Positions 21,376 through 32,062 of a stretch of 64,000 bases of DNA are shown here, piece by piece. Each line of letters opens with the position of its first letter. The stretch's first letter is position 1. Origin of the DNA: Sorex araneus (taxonomy: Eukaryota > Chordata > Mammalia > Eulipotyphla > Soricidae); assembly GCF_027595985.1 (NCBI RefSeq), contig NC_073304.1, positions 214,302,500 to 214,366,499 on the forward strand. The letters are read 5' to 3'. Below the pieces are notes generated by a model. The model was not told the origin of the DNA, ran no database searches, and worked only from the letters and a program-made list of their open reading frames with translations. The position numbers and the translations under genes are program-made.

Positions 21376-21404
21376 TACATGAAGTAGATGTGGCCATCAT
21401 CACC

Positions 21405-21480
21405 GTCTCTCGGCCACAGGTGGGGCTCAGAGACGCTAGGTAACCTGCTCCTGGTTGCACCGTGATACGGTGCTGAGCGC
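21405..21480 (+). repeat. MIR fragment
   Basis: GTGGGGCTCAGAGACGCTAG and GTAACCTGCTCCTGGTTGCA parallel the MIR core 'gaggctcagagaggttaagtaacttg'. Confidence 0.5.
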
Positions 21481-21845
21481 AAGTCTGCGATAAACACACC
21501 AACCAGGAGGGAAGCCAACGAAGGGACGATGGCGTCTGCAAGGACACGCAGGCCTCCTGACGCCAACAGAAACATCTCCCCCACTCGTGTCCTCTGTAGA
21601 CTGTCCAGTACCGGCTCCTGGGCACCGGAGGCCAGGGCCCACACGGGGACAAGACACACACCCTCGGCAGCGTGTCCCCAGACTGCTCCCAGCCTCGGGG
21701 AGCTCCTGGTGCCTTTCTGCCCCTGCATTCCTGCTGGTCACCTGATGGCTGTAACTGACAGTTTTGATAAAGGCGCTGGGACCCACCCAGGGTGCCCTGA
21801 GGGGTCCTCTGCAGAGTGGGGCAACTCTGCACCAAGTCCACATTA

Positions 21846-22034
21846 AAGCTCACGGCTCAGGGGTAGGACAGCGGGGAGGGTGTTTGCCTTGCACGCGGCC
21901 AACCTGGGTTCGATTCCCAGCATCCCGTATGGTCCCCTGAGCACTGCAAGGAGTAATTCCTGAGTGCAGAGCCAGAAGTAACCCCTGAGCATGGTCGGAT
22001 GTGACCCAAAAAGCATGCCCCCCCTAAAAAAAGC
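21846..22034 (+). mobile_element. SOR-type SINE, young
   Basis: CAGGGGTAGGACAGCGGGGA head variant, GGTTCGATTCC, GGATGTGACCCAAAAAGC. Flanks AAAGCTCAC / AAAGCTAAC suggest a TSD. Confidence 0.88.
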
Positions 22035-22340
22035 TAACTTCTCAAGCCTCCTGGGGGTAGTGAAGAGAGTGGGGGCTCCCAGAGCCTTTTGGGCCCACGG
22101 TGGTGACCTCCTGCACCATCACACGGCAGTGGCCTGCCTGCACCAGGCCAGGCAGGGGAGCTGCAGGGGGGGCCCAAAGACCCAGGACACTCACTGCTCA
22201 GCAGGGGGAAACGCCCGACCCGCAGCCACTGGGAAGGTAGCTGGGTGGGAGGATGTTCAGGGGGTGCAGAGTGGGAAATGGGTCCCCTGGAGGTTCCCCT
22301 CAAGGACAAAAAAAGTGCTAGCATGTAAGAGCATGGGACC
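22035..22340. other. Unique intergenic sequence
   Basis: Nothing recognised. Confidence 0.4.
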
Positions 22341-22439
22341 ATGACTCAAGTGGGGTCATGCATGGACTTAGCATGCGCTCGTCTCTGAGTTTTGTCTACA
22401 GTACCACATACCCTGAGCACTGTAGGATGTACCCTGATA
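22341..22439 (+). mobile_element. SOR-type SINE, old
   Basis: CATGGACTTAGCATGCGCTC and CATACCCTGAGCACTGTAGG; its tail runs into the TA repeat. Confidence 0.55.

Positions 22440-22479
<40 letters not shown>
22440..22479 (+). repeat. (TA)n microsatellite
   Basis: About 20 TA units with one TACA interruption, probably grown from the preceding SINE tail. Confidence 0.95.
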
Positions 22480-22540
22480 TCAAAACCAAAACGAACCGAA
22501 TTCAGGCTGGTGTCCTTTGACCCTGGGTTAAAGGGCTAAG

Positions 22541-22702
22541 GAGGGTCAAGCGACAGCAGAGCAGAAAGGGCATTTGCCTTGCACGTGGCAGACTCTGGTT
22601 CCATCCTGGGCATGCTGTAGGGTCCACCGAGCCCCACCAGGAGTTATCCCTGAGCCCCACTGGGTGTGGCCCCAAAACAACCCCCGGCCAAAAAAAACAA
22701 CA
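22541..22702 (+). mobile_element. SOR-type SINE, middle-aged
   Basis: CAAGCGACAGCAGAGCAGAA head, GCATTTGCCTTGCACGTGGC, GTGTGGCCCCAAAACAACCC tail. Confidence 0.8.
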
Positions 22703-22743
22703 AACATAGACACTTCCTAAGAAGGACGCAGAAGGGAGCGTTC

Positions 22744-22942
22744 CCACGCTCCTCTCACCCGGGGACCCACGCTCCTCTCACCCAGAGGGACCCACGCTCC
22801 TCTCACCAGGAAGGACCTATGCTCCTCTCACCCGGAGGGACCCACGCTCCTCTCACCCGGAGGGACCCACGCTCCTCTCACCCGGAGGGACCCATGCTCC
22901 TCTCACCCGGGGACCCACGCTCCTCTCACCCGGAGGGCCGTG
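22744..22942 (+). repeat. 25-bp minisatellite, 8 units
   Basis: Unit core GCTCCTCTCACCCGGAGGG. Units at 22748, 22771, 22796, 22821, 22846, 22871, 22896, 22919; six periods or spacings of 25 and two of 23. Confidence 0.97.
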
Positions 22943-23229
22943 CCCCCCAGCAGAACTCACTAGGAGAGAGCGCCCCCGTGGGGGTCCATTCTCAGCCCCT
23001 GGCCCCCTGCATGGTCTCTGCCGGTGACTCCTCCATGATATCTCTGGGGAACAACTCGCCGGTGACTCCTGAGCCCTGTCCTGCTGTCCTTCCCCCAACC
23101 TTGTCCTCCCGCAGGCGCCCCGCGAGCCCCAGGCCACAGCCCATCAGCTCAGAAGGCTGCCTTGTTCCCATTGGTTCCAGAGAAGCCACATCTACAGCCC
23201 TCCCCCGCCTGCCTTCCAGCCTCCTCCCG
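22943..23229. other. Unique intergenic sequence
   Basis: GC-rich; no gene recognised although a 333-residue chance frame spans the minisatellite and this stretch. Confidence 0.45.
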
Positions 23230-23375
23230 GCCCCTGCGCCACCTCTGCGCCTCCTGCCTCGCACCTTCTCTGACACGCAGCCCTCCCTCTGCTGGAACCC
23301 CCTATGCTCCTACTCTGAGGCCGATGCCCCCAGTCCCCGCTCAGACACCTCCTCCCTGCAGCCCTCCCAGATGCC
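23230..23375 (-). mobile_element. L2-like fragment, antisense
   Basis: CCTCCCTCTGCTGGAACCCC, CAGACACCTCCTCCCTGCAG fit the reverse complement of an L2 3' segment, diverged. Confidence 0.4.
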
Positions 23376-23639
23376 CATGCTCCGGGGCAGGAGCTATGGC
23401 CTGTTCAGAGCCGCCCGCTGGAACAGGAGGAGAGCAAGGGCAGAGGGGGCCGACATCTGCAGCCATCCAGGAGCACTGTCAGCGACCACCCTTGGGGCTC
23501 TACCCGACAGCTCCCCCCAGCCCCCACCTGGCCAGGAATCGAGTCGGGCGGGGCTGCAGAGCCTCCACGGAGCCTGGCAGGGATGCCAGCCGCCGGATAG
23601 AGCCCAGGCGGCCGCGCTGGCACAGCTCGAGGCAGCCGG

Positions 23640-23730
23640 AGATGAGGGTGAGACAAACAGCAATTAGCCAGGCACAGGCGGGCTCTCAGGGCTAATTACC
23701 AATTAGAACGGGACAGTCAGCAAATAGTGA
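23640..23730. promoter_or_regulatory. Cluster of TAATT homeobox-like cores
   Basis: AGCAATTAGCCAGG, GGGCTAATTACCAATTAGAAC: four ATTA/TAAT cores in about 50 bases, in repeat-free GC-rich surroundings. Regulatory role is inference. Confidence 0.35.
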
Positions 23731-23962
23731 GCGCCCGCCGGGCGGAGGGGGTCTCTGCTGCTGCCAGGGGCCCGGCCACCCGCTAGTCAGTGCCCTCGCG
23801 AGACAGAAGAGGGTCCCCAGACACCGGGGGAGGGCCAGGACACGGGGTGCTGATGGCAGAGGGTCCCTCCCTTTCTATTTTCAGAATCAGCTCCAGACAG
23901 GGACTCTAGGCCTGTTTCTCTTCTTCCCGTCCCTTTTCTTTCCTAAAAAATGTCCAAATAAA
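23731..23962. other. Unique intergenic sequence
   Basis: Nothing recognised. Confidence 0.4.
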
Positions 23963-24115
23963 GAATTGGGGCCACACCCAACCATGCTCAGGACTTACGC
24001 TCTGCACTCAGGCATCACTTCTGGCAGTGCTCAGGGAGCCATTATAGGACGCCAGAGATCGAACCCAGGTCGGCTTGCTGGCCCTAACTGCTGGGCTGAG
24101 GCCTTTCCAGCCTCT
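23963..24115 (-). mobile_element. SOR-type SINE, old
   Basis: GGGGCCACACCCAACCATGC, GCAGTGCTCAGGGAGCCATT, GATCGAACCCAGGTCGGC. Confidence 0.78.
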
Positions 24116-25215
24116 CGAGGCCTGTTTCGAAAGGGAACCCCAGTGAGGGCTGAGCGCCCAGGAAACCCCCACAGGACATAAGACTGTGGGGCACTCGGAA
24201 CCTACGTGCCGGATGCCCCGGGGATGGGACAAGCTGTGTCGGAGGGAAGGAGGGACCCCCCCCCCACACACACACACACACCAGCTCCCTGGCTGCTTCC
24301 TGGCACTCTCGGCACTGACTCTGCCTCCGGCTCCTCTCCTGCCCCTCCCTGTGCCCTCTGCCGGCTCCCACCCTTCCCTCTCCTGCTTCCGGCCTGGGCC
24401 TGGGCTCTCTGGGGCTCACTCTGCGGTCGTGCTGATCTCGAGGAAGGGCCCCCCCAACACACGCTCACACACCCCCCAGTGCCTGCTTGACTGAGACACG
24501 GCCACCTCTGCAGGAGGAGACCTGGAAAGGTGCCACCCCTGACAGCTGTCCCGGGGCGGGGAAAGGGGAGCATGGGGAGGTGTGCTGGGCCCGTCAGAAC
24601 CAAGACCCAGCTCCAGGCAAAGTTCAAAGTTCAGTGACTCGTGACTCGATCTCCCCCACGCCCTGCCCTCTGGCTTCTCTCTAATCCCTGGTCATAGGAA
24701 AGCCAGGCCTGGTTGGGGCTGAGATGACTGGGGGGCAGATCTGCCACCCACCACCCCCCCACCAGCCCAGCGGGGTCTTCCTGGGCAGGGTACACCTTGC
24801 ACCAGGAGCAGGGGCGCCTCTGCACGTGTGTGGTTGGGAGCCCGGCCAGGCAGACCAGCGTCACCTCTCGGCCACCACTTCAGGGCCCGTGGGGGAGGGA
24901 GAGGCTGCAGAGCCTGAGAGGGAGCAGGGCAGAGCTGCATGGGAGGAAGCAGGGCTCGGTGGCACAGCCTGGGCCCGAGCACCCCAGCTGTGCTCACCGC
25001 TCATCACACCAGCCCTCGGGCCCACAGGCAGCCCGCCCTGGCGATCAAAGTGCCACTGTCATTCCAGTGTGGGTGGGGGCCCGGGGACAGGTGCCAGGAT
25101 CCTGCTTCCCCGCCGCCCCATGTCCGGAGAGTCTGCTGAGCTGGCTCTGGTGGGGGGGGTGAGGAAGCATGTGACAATGTGGGGGGGTGAGGGGCTGTCA
25201 GCAGTTCTGCTGGGC
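24116..25215. other. Unique GC-rich intergenic sequence
   Basis: Includes a C run with (AC)n at about 24257-24282. No gene recognised. Confidence 0.45.
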
Positions 25216-25578
25216 TGTGCTGAGAGCAGGGGGCATGTGCTCAGGTGCACACACATGTGCATTGCATGTGCGTCACATTGGGCACAGTTGCATGTCTGTA
25301 CATGAGCGTATGTATGAGCACACTGCCTGAATATATGTGTACACGCTCTTGCACACACGTGCACTCATGGACACATGCGCACACACATGGGTGCATGAGT
25401 GTCTGCATGTGTGTGCGCATGTGTCCATGAGTGCACGTGTGTGAGTGTGCACGTGTGTATGAGTGTGTGCCGAGTACATGTGTGTGCACATGTCTATACA
25501 TGTGTGTGCGCACGCATACTTGTGCGTATGGACATGAGTACATGTATGTGTCACATGTGTGCATGTTTGTGCACGTTG
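25216..25578. repeat. Degenerate (TG/CA) and GTGCATG purine-pyrimidine tract
   Basis: About 360 bases of largely alternating purine and pyrimidine built from TGTGCACATG-like words on both strands, never a clean dinucleotide array. Confidence 0.9.
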
Positions 25579-26880
25579 TGTGATATATTGGAGCCAGCGG
25601 GCCAGCAGACAGAAGGCAGCTTCCACCGGCACGTGGCTCTGTGAACAGCCTGAGGAGAGCTGCTGGCCGCTGGCCACTGATGCGTTCACTGTGGTCACAA
25701 AGCCAGGGAGCAGCCCAGCAGTGGCCGGCTCTGAACTCACCCCTCAGCTATGCCCCCAGCACAATGGCATGCTTTCTGCCCAAGACGGGCACGCTGGGCA
25801 CGCGGGACCCAGTCATGGACTTGTGACCTACGGGGACAGGGCTGCCCCCAGGCACATCCCAGCCGTGGTCACCCTCTTGGTTACGACTGGCCTTGAGCCA
25901 GAGTGACGGGAGAGAGAGGCTCCCTTTGCCGTCTGCCTGGAAGGCTTCCTGGAGGAGATGGCAGAGCAGTGGGCGCGCCCAGCCTGGGGTGCCAGGGCCT
26001 GAACAGGCACCTGCTCAGAGGCAGCTGACCTGCTGTCCCATGGCGCATCCTGCCCAGTGCTGGGAGGGCAGTCAGGGGAGTCTGGACAACGGGTCCCCAG
26101 CCCAGATGGGCGGGGGGGGGGTGCGACATTCATCAGGGCTCCCCGCCTTTTCCTGGCTAAGCCCACTCCCATCCTCTCTGAGAGAAGGGTCAGCCTGATT
26201 TGGGGTGGGCTCACATACACCCCAAAGCGGAGACCTAGGGAACTCAGGGAGAAGAGTGTGCGTGAGCTGCCTATGGGGGAAGACTCAGGAGGGCTCCCTG
26301 GAGGAGGGCTTGGGGAGCTGGGCAAGAAACTGAGGAAATGCTGGGTCTGGGGAGACACCTGGTATGCTCAATGTGGTGGTTGCGGGGGGCTGAAGGCACA
26401 GAAGAGCTTCCGGGGCTTTCAGGAGCACCCCACACACTGGCCCAAGGTGGCCCTCCCCAAGGCGGGGGCAGGCGCGAGGCTTGGACCCCGGCAGTCCCCT
26501 CTGCACAGCCTGAGCCCCAGGCCCTGAGATCAGTGGGGGGCAGGAAGCGGGCCCAGGGACAGCTGTTCTGCGCAGCTGCTGGGGGCTCTGGGGGCTGCTT
26601 GGATTTGATTTGAATCAGACCCCAAAATAGCCCTGGTGGCAGGAAGCGGGGCCTCCCCCAGCCCCTCCAGGAGACTCCATCCGGGGGCTGCATGACACCT
26701 TCGAGGTTCTGCCCCCACCCCCTTTTCCCACCCCTGGTGTTGAGAGACCCTCGTTGAGTTTTTTTTTTTTGTCTCCCTGAGCGCTTAACCCTTCAGCTCT
26801 CCGCACCTCCCCTCCTCCAGGAAGCCTGCCTGGCTCCACTGCAGCCCCCAACCCTGCTCCAGGCTGGGCTGGGCTGGGGT
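25579..26880. other. Unique GC-rich intergenic sequence with L2 scraps
   Basis: GGAAGGCTTCCTGGAGGAGA near 25939 and GGGCTCCCTGGAGGAGGGCT near 26290 resemble L2. A T run lies at 26760-26771. No gene recognised. Confidence 0.45.
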
Positions 26881-27120
26881 GGGGGCGGCACGGGCGGCTG
26901 CAGAGGGCGCGCAGAGCGCGGCTGCCCGGCCTTTGATGAGTAATCGCCCTTCCCTGGAGCCACGATTCCACTGGGCCGCCAGGCCCCCCGCCCCCGCCCC
27001 CTCCGGCTCCGCACATAAGACTCGTTTTTGTTCCGAGGGCACAATGCGAGAAAATGTCACCCGGGGGGCGTGCCCCCTGCCCCAGCCCTGACAACCGGAG
27101 CTCTTAATCACCCGGCCCCT
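26881..27120. promoter_or_regulatory. Candidate regulatory block C
   Basis: Repeat-free, with CCTTTGATGAGTAATCGCCC (TCF/LEF-like CTTTGAT), GGGCACAATGCGAGAAAATG (SOX-like ACAATG) and GAGCTCTTAATCACCC, in a CpG-rich setting. Function is inference. Confidence 0.3.
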
Positions 27121-27424
27121 TCCTCCCGGCGCCCCTCCCTGGCAGCTGGCCCGCGCGGGAGGGGGGTGCAGGGGCCCAGGACTGCGACCACCGACCGCGC
27201 TGGGCCTCCTCCCAGCTCTGCCTTGCTCTTCCTCTCGCCTCTGCCCCGGTTGTAGCTCTTCTCTCTCACAACCTGCCCAATAAGCCCTGACGGTGAGCCG
27301 AACGCCCTAGGGGGTCTGCCTGGGGCTCTGACCCCAACAAACCACACTAACCAAGAAAGTAAAAGAGGAAGTAGGGAGGGTCGGTGTGGCCAGGCAGAGG
27401 CCTCAACAGCCATCATCTCCTGTG
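27121..27424. other. Unique intergenic sequence
   Basis: Nothing recognised. Confidence 0.4.
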
Positions 27425-27510
27425 CAAAGGCCCGGTGGCACACATGGTAGAATCTGGTATGGGACCAGACTTGAGTTCAGTCCTGGCTCTGTTGCCTCCT
27501 GACTCCACCC
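27425..27510 (+). repeat. MIR-like fragment
   Basis: GGTAGAATCTGGTATGGGAC and GAGTTCAGTCCTGGCTCTGT resemble the MIR '...ctgggttcgaatcccagctctgcc' part. Confidence 0.4.
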
Positions 27511-27569
27511 ACCCCCGGCACCAGATGGGGCCTTCCGAGCTCTCTGGGCAGTGACCCCCAGACATTTTC

Positions 27570-27690
27570 TTATTTGCTTTTTTGGAGGTCACCCTCTAGG
27601 GTGCTCAGGGGCTTCTCCTGGCTCTGTGCTCTAGGGTGGCTCCCCGCGAGGCCTGGGATGGACCCCGAGCCTCCCCCCCCCCCCCGAATG
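27570..27690 (-). mobile_element. SOR-type SINE, truncated
   Basis: GAGGTCACCCTCTAGGGTGC and GGGGCTTCTCCTGGCTCTGT; the head is lost in a C run. Confidence 0.6.
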
Positions 27691-28225
27691 CAAAGCCTGC
27701 ATTCAGCTGTAGGCTTCTCTTCCCTGCCACGAAAATTAAGTTTTTTTTCTTTTAATAAAAAGAAAACAGTAAGTGCCTTGCAGGGGAGGGGATGCGTCTT
27801 CCTCACCAGGGCTTCTCTAAGCATCCTTCTTCACCTGCTCCGAATAATTCTGGGCCCCACAGGACACCCCTTGTGCATGCTAGGCACGCAGCCTCTAGAA
27901 AGTTCCCTGGTCCCCTTCTAGCCACGTGGCTGCCCCCAGCCTTCTCATGCAGGAAGGCTCACCCCTGCCCAGACCTGCACCCACCCGGGCCCTCTTCCTC
28001 CGCCGACACTGTCCCTCCTTTGTCCCCACAGCCGGGGCTGGGGGTTGCGGCTCCTCCCTGGGGAGATTTTCCTCCCGGCAGACAGCAATCTTGGATGAGA
28101 ATCAGATCCTGGCACTGCCTGACTTAAAAGCCTCCCCAGACTTTGTCTCCTGGCTTTGCGAGTGAAACTCAGATTCTTTTGTGAGCAAAAGCAAGAGGGC
28201 AGGGGTGTGGCACGAGGGCGATGTT
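27691..28225. other. Unique intergenic sequence
   Basis: Nothing recognised. Confidence 0.4.
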
Positions 28226-28362
28226 TAGGCTGGGAAGAGGACTCAGAGTGCTGGGATGCTGCACGTGGGAGCCCCGGATTCGATCCCTGGCACTGCTGCC
28301 CCTGAGCACTGAACTGGGAGTAGCCCCGAGCCCTGGTAGGTGTGAATCCAAAACTAAAGAGG
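28226..28362 (+). mobile_element. SOR-type SINE, old
   Basis: GGCTGGGAAGAGGACTCAGA head, GGATTCGATCCCTGGCAC, CCCTGAGCACTGAACTGGGA. Confidence 0.75.
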
Positions 28363-28679
28363 AGGGCCATGTTTGTGGGTTCTCACTGTGTGAAAGATGC
28401 CTCCCACCACAATAATCCCATAGGCATGACACGGATGATGAAGTCACTACTTGATTAGATATGTGTACCTGAGACCCAGTTAAAAAAAAAAAAAAAAGAA
28501 AGAAAAACACCGACTCCCCATTTGCATCCCCAGGCTCCGGCTGGCCTGGCCTCCCGCAGACTCTCCAGCTCTTCTCCAGTCCCTCTCTTGCCTGGCCTTC
28601 GTCCCATGCCTGGACTCCTGAGAGGAAAAGGAAAGTGTCCACCCGCCGGGAGATATTTTTCCCAGGCCATTCATGTAGT

Positions 28680-28770
28680 TGCTCATTCATTCAGACTCGT
28701 GTATGCAGTCCGGACACACATCAAGCATTGATCAGCGCTGGAGATACGGGGCTCAGGCGGGTCTGTGAGG
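28680..28770 (+). repeat. Ancient mammalian interspersed repeat
   Basis: GCTCATTCATTCAGACTCGT ... GCTGGAGATACGGGGCTCAG parallels the common 'attcattcaacaa ... gcactggggatacagc' repeat (L2/MIR-era). Confidence 0.45.
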
Positions 28771-29023
28771 GATCAAGAGGGGGTGTGAGGGGAACCGGGC
28801 CTGGATCTGGGGGGGGACCTGCAGCTGGAGCTGTGTTCAGGAGGAGCCTGAGTTCTCTGGGGAGACCCTAGGCGCCGTGAGCGGGGCTGAGGGGATGCGT
28901 CTGCAAAGACAAGACCCTCAAGAGAGCTGGGGCTGGACGGCTGGGGGCAGGCGTGTGAGGGGGCCGTGAATTGGACCTGGGGAGCCAGGGGCAGGCCACG
29001 TGAGGGGACTCAGGGGCCCGGTC
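28771..29023. other. Unique GC-rich intergenic sequence
   Basis: Nothing recognised. Confidence 0.4.
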
Positions 29024-29240
29024 AGAAGTTGGGCTGTGGGGCTGGAGCGATAGCACAGCAGGTAGGGCGTTTGCCTTGCACGTGGCCAACCTGGGTTCGA
29101 TTCCCAGCATCCCATATGGTCCCCTGAGCACCGCCAGGGGTGGTTCCTGAGTGCAAAGGCCAGGAGTGAACACTGTCCACCGCCAGGTGTGACCCAAAAA
29201 GCAAAAAAAGAAAAAGAAAAAAAAGAAGAAGAAGTTGGGC
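29024..29240 (+). mobile_element. SOR-type SINE, young, with TSD
   Basis: Element 29038-29229 with both pol III boxes and an AAAAAG-rich tail. TSD AGAAGTTGGGC at 29024-29034 and 29230-29240. Confidence 0.94.
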
Positions 29241-30240
29241 AGCATCTTTGGGCATGGGGCCGCGGCCAAGATTTGAAAGCAGGGATGTGCATAATGCGAT
29301 TTGTGTTTTAGAGCGCGCTCTGGCAGCAGCAGAGATAGATGATAGATTAGTGAGAGGACAGCCTGGAGTCGGAGAGACCGACTGCTTCCGGAAAGAAGTC
29401 ACGCGCCCCGGAGTGGGGCAGGAAGGGGCCCGGGGGCGGGGAGGGGGGCAGGGGGCGCGGGACACTTGGCGAGGCAAAGCGAGGGCCTGGTGTGGACACC
29501 CAGAGTTCACACGGGCAGTTGGAAGGGGGCCCACCCCCTGAGATGGGCTGCCGTGGGGGGAGGGGGAGAAGGAGCCTCCTGGTGTGACACGAAGGTCCCA
29601 GTGGAGGCGCAGGGGTCTGGCGTGCCATGCCGCGGGTGACCCTCGAGCATTCATGGGGGGCTGAAGCCAGCCACGTCTTTGTGGAGAATAAAACTGAAAT
29701 GCTGGTGGAGAGGGAGGCTGGGCATTGGGTCTTGACTCAGGGAACCCAGGATTCTGCCTCTCAGGGCGCCCTGGAGGAAAGTTCTGGGGGTGGGGCTGGC
29801 GGGGGAAATGGGTGTAGGGAGCCCTAAGGGCGGGGGGGGGGGTAGGGATGGGGGGCGGGGGGGGGGCGGCGGGGGTGGAAGCCAGTGAAGACCCCGGGGA
29901 GGGCAGAGGTGGGCGCACCTTTAGGAGACCCTTGCCTCAAACTGGAGCAGAGAGGACCTGGGGGTCACCGGCAGCGAGCAAATGCGCACCCCTTACAGGG
30001 GGGGCCCCATCTGCCCCCGGAATTGCTCTAGCTGCAGATGACGCAGGTGAAGCATAGTTTGATTTCTGCACCATCTGCCTATTTCCACAACACCTGGTAT
30101 CCCTCTCCCCCTCACCGGCCACGTGTGTCTCCTCCTCGGAGCCTCCGGCACATCCCCCGACCCCTCCCCCAGGCCTGCGCTCCCCCTCCCACCTACTGCC
30201 CCGTCCCTGGGGATCACTGACCACCCAGCACTCGAGGACG
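29241..30240. other. Unique GC-rich sequence with a G-run block
   Basis: 29828-29878 is a dense set of G runs (up to 11 G) with G-quadruplex potential. No gene recognised. Confidence 0.5.
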
Positions 30241-30260
30241 CTGGCGCCGCCTAGTGGTCA
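30241..30260 (-). promoter_or_regulatory. CTCF-like motif
   Basis: The complement reads TGACCACTAGGCGGCGCCAG, close to the CTCF core (CCACYAGGKGGCGC) with one core mismatch. Repeat-free surroundings. Confidence 0.5.
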
Positions 30261-30580
30261 CGAGGAGCACCGCGCTTGTCCCAGGTTGCCTTGGACTTGA
30301 GTCTCTGGAGTAGAGAGGTTCCTTCTCAAGGTCTCCAAATGGGCCCAGGCTCAGTTTACCCTTCCCACCCCCAACAGCCTGTCCCAGAAGGAGCCATCTG
30401 CTGACCCCTGCAAGGTGGGGTATTGGTTCCGGGTCGGCAATCCACACGGTCCTATCCCAAGGCCTGGCATCAAACTCAGAATTCCTGGAAGGCAAGAAGC
30501 CCCTCGCTTCCTAGAGGGGGACTTTGGTGCTGGACCCCAATAATGTCTGCGGAAAACAAAGCTAGATCGGGCCACCAGCT
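30261..30580. other. Unique intergenic sequence
   Basis: Nothing recognised. Confidence 0.4.
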
Positions 30581-30795
30581 CCATCCGTGCTTCTTCTTTT
30601 TTTCTTTTTTTTTTTTTGCTTTTTGGGTCACACCCAGCGATGCACAGGGGTTACTCCTGGCTCTGCACTCAGGAATCACCCCTGGCGGTGCTCAGGGGAC
30701 CATATGGGATGCTGGGAATCGAACCCAGGTTGGCCGAATGCAAGGCAAACGTCCTACCTGCTGTGCTATTGCTCCAGCCCCCATCCATGCTTCTT
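30581..30795 (-). mobile_element. SOR-type SINE, young, with TSD
   Basis: Element 30596-30780. TSD CCATCCGTGCTTCTT at 30581-30595 and CCATCCATGCTTCTT at 30781-30795 (one mismatch). Confidence 0.95.
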
Positions 30796-31256
30796 GAATG
30801 TCCCAGTTTCAGCTCTTCAGGACGTTCGCTTTCCCTGTAAAACAAAACCAACAGAGCTCTCTCCCCGACAGCTGCCTGTGAGCGGAGCAGCACCCCCCAG
30901 AGGGCACCCGTCTTCCCGTTGGGGTCTCCCCCCAGCTGCAGCCCACTCCTGCCTCCTGGAAGGGCCGAGGGGAGTTAGAGTCCTCCTCCCCGGCCTCTGG
31001 GCTACGTCAGCATTTCCCAGACCCCAGGCAGGCCTGTGCTGGCCTTTCAGAAGCTGGAGGGTTCTTCTGACTCAACCATCCCTGGCCCAGGCAGACGGTG
31101 CCGTGATGAGGAGACCCCACCCTCGCTTTCTGTCCGGTCCATGTGACAAGTGAGGGGCAGGTGGAATTCAACTAAGAGGAGACAATGTCGTCCCTTCTCA
31201 CTGTGACTGCATGGGGGCAGGGGCTGGCTCAAGAGGAAAAGGGTCCCGAGTCAGAA
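30796..31256. other. Unique intergenic sequence
   Basis: Nothing recognised. Confidence 0.4.
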
Positions 31257-31410
31257 GGGACAGATTCAGGGGGCTTTGCCTGTGGCTGACCCTGAATGTG
31301 ATAGACCCGGGTTCTATCTCTAGGGACCACATAGGACCCCCGAACACTGCCAGGGGTCACTCCTGAGCACTGCTGAGTGTGGCCCAGCACCCCCCACCAG
31401 GGAAGAAAAG
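31257..31410 (+). mobile_element. SOR-type SINE, old
   Basis: CAGGGGGCTTTGCCTGTGGC, GACCCGGGTTCTATCTCTAG, CCGAACACTGCCAGGGGTCA. Confidence 0.72.
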
Positions 31411-31720
31411 GATAGTGTTTGAGGAGGGCATCCTGCCTGGGGATCCTGGGGAGATGGGGCCCCGGCTGCAGGTGCTCCTGGGTACCCCTTCTGGGCATGA
31501 CGGGGGTTCCCTCATCCCTGGCTCCAGAGAGGAGAAGGCGGTCCCTGCAGAGCTCAGGCACACGGTGGGAGGAGGGGGAGAGGGGCCCGTGCCGGCCCGG
31601 AGCCTTCCTTGGGCCAGGATGTGGCCCAGCGTGGAGGCACTGCACTGCGTGTGTGAGGGCCTGGTTTCGCTCTGCGGCACACGCTGTGGGGGGCACCCAG
31701 GCCCAGCAGGGCACCGCACC
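31411..31720. other. Unique intergenic sequence
   Basis: Nothing recognised apart from a possible SINE head at 31630-31690. Confidence 0.4.
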
Positions 31721-31817
31721 TGACTCCCCTGCCAGGAGCGATCCCTGAGCACAGAGCCGGGAGTAAGGCCTGAACACCACCGTGGGGGTTGTTTTTGGTT
31801 TTGGTTTTGGTTTTGCA
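31721..31817 (+). mobile_element. SOR-type SINE, 3' half
   Basis: CTGCCAGGAGCGATCCCTGA then AGAGCCGGGAGTAAGGCCTG; followed by GGTTTT repeats from 31790. Confidence 0.65.
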
Positions 31818-31846
31818 GGGGGGTTGGTTTCAAAGAAAAAGAGATG

Positions 31847-32022
31847 GGGGCTGGAGCGATAGCGCAGCGGGTAGGGCGTTTGCCTTGCACGCGGCCAACC
31901 TGGGTTCGATGCCCAGCATCCCATATGGCCCCCTCGAGCACCGCCAGGAGTTATGCTGAGTGCAGAGCCAGGAGTTAACCCCTGTGCATCGCTGGGTGTG
32001 ACGCAAAAAAAAAAAAAAAAAG
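31847..32022 (+). mobile_element. SOR-type SINE, young
   Basis: GGGGGCTGGAGCGATAGCGC head, pure A tail of 17. Flanks GAAAAAGAGATGG / GAAAAGAAATGAAGG may be a TSD. Confidence 0.92.
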
Positions 32023-32035
32023 GAAAAGAAATGAA

Positions 32036-32062
32036 GGCTAGAGAGATAGTCCAGGAGCTGAA
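32036..32062 (+). mobile_element. SINE head fragment
   Basis: GGCTAGAGAGATAGTCCAGG, directly after the preceding copy. Confidence 0.5.

Noticed and set aside
20975..21853. 292-residue minus-strand open frame
   Set aside because: Overlaps a SINE and a MIR scrap and has no recognisable protein family.
22744..22942. CRISPR-like regular repeats
   Set aside because: Units are contiguous with no unique spacers; this is a minisatellite in a mammalian genome.
22666..23667. 333-residue open frame
   Set aside because: Its first third is the 25-bp minisatellite and the rest is low-complexity Pro/Ser/Arg; typical chance frame in GC-rich DNA.
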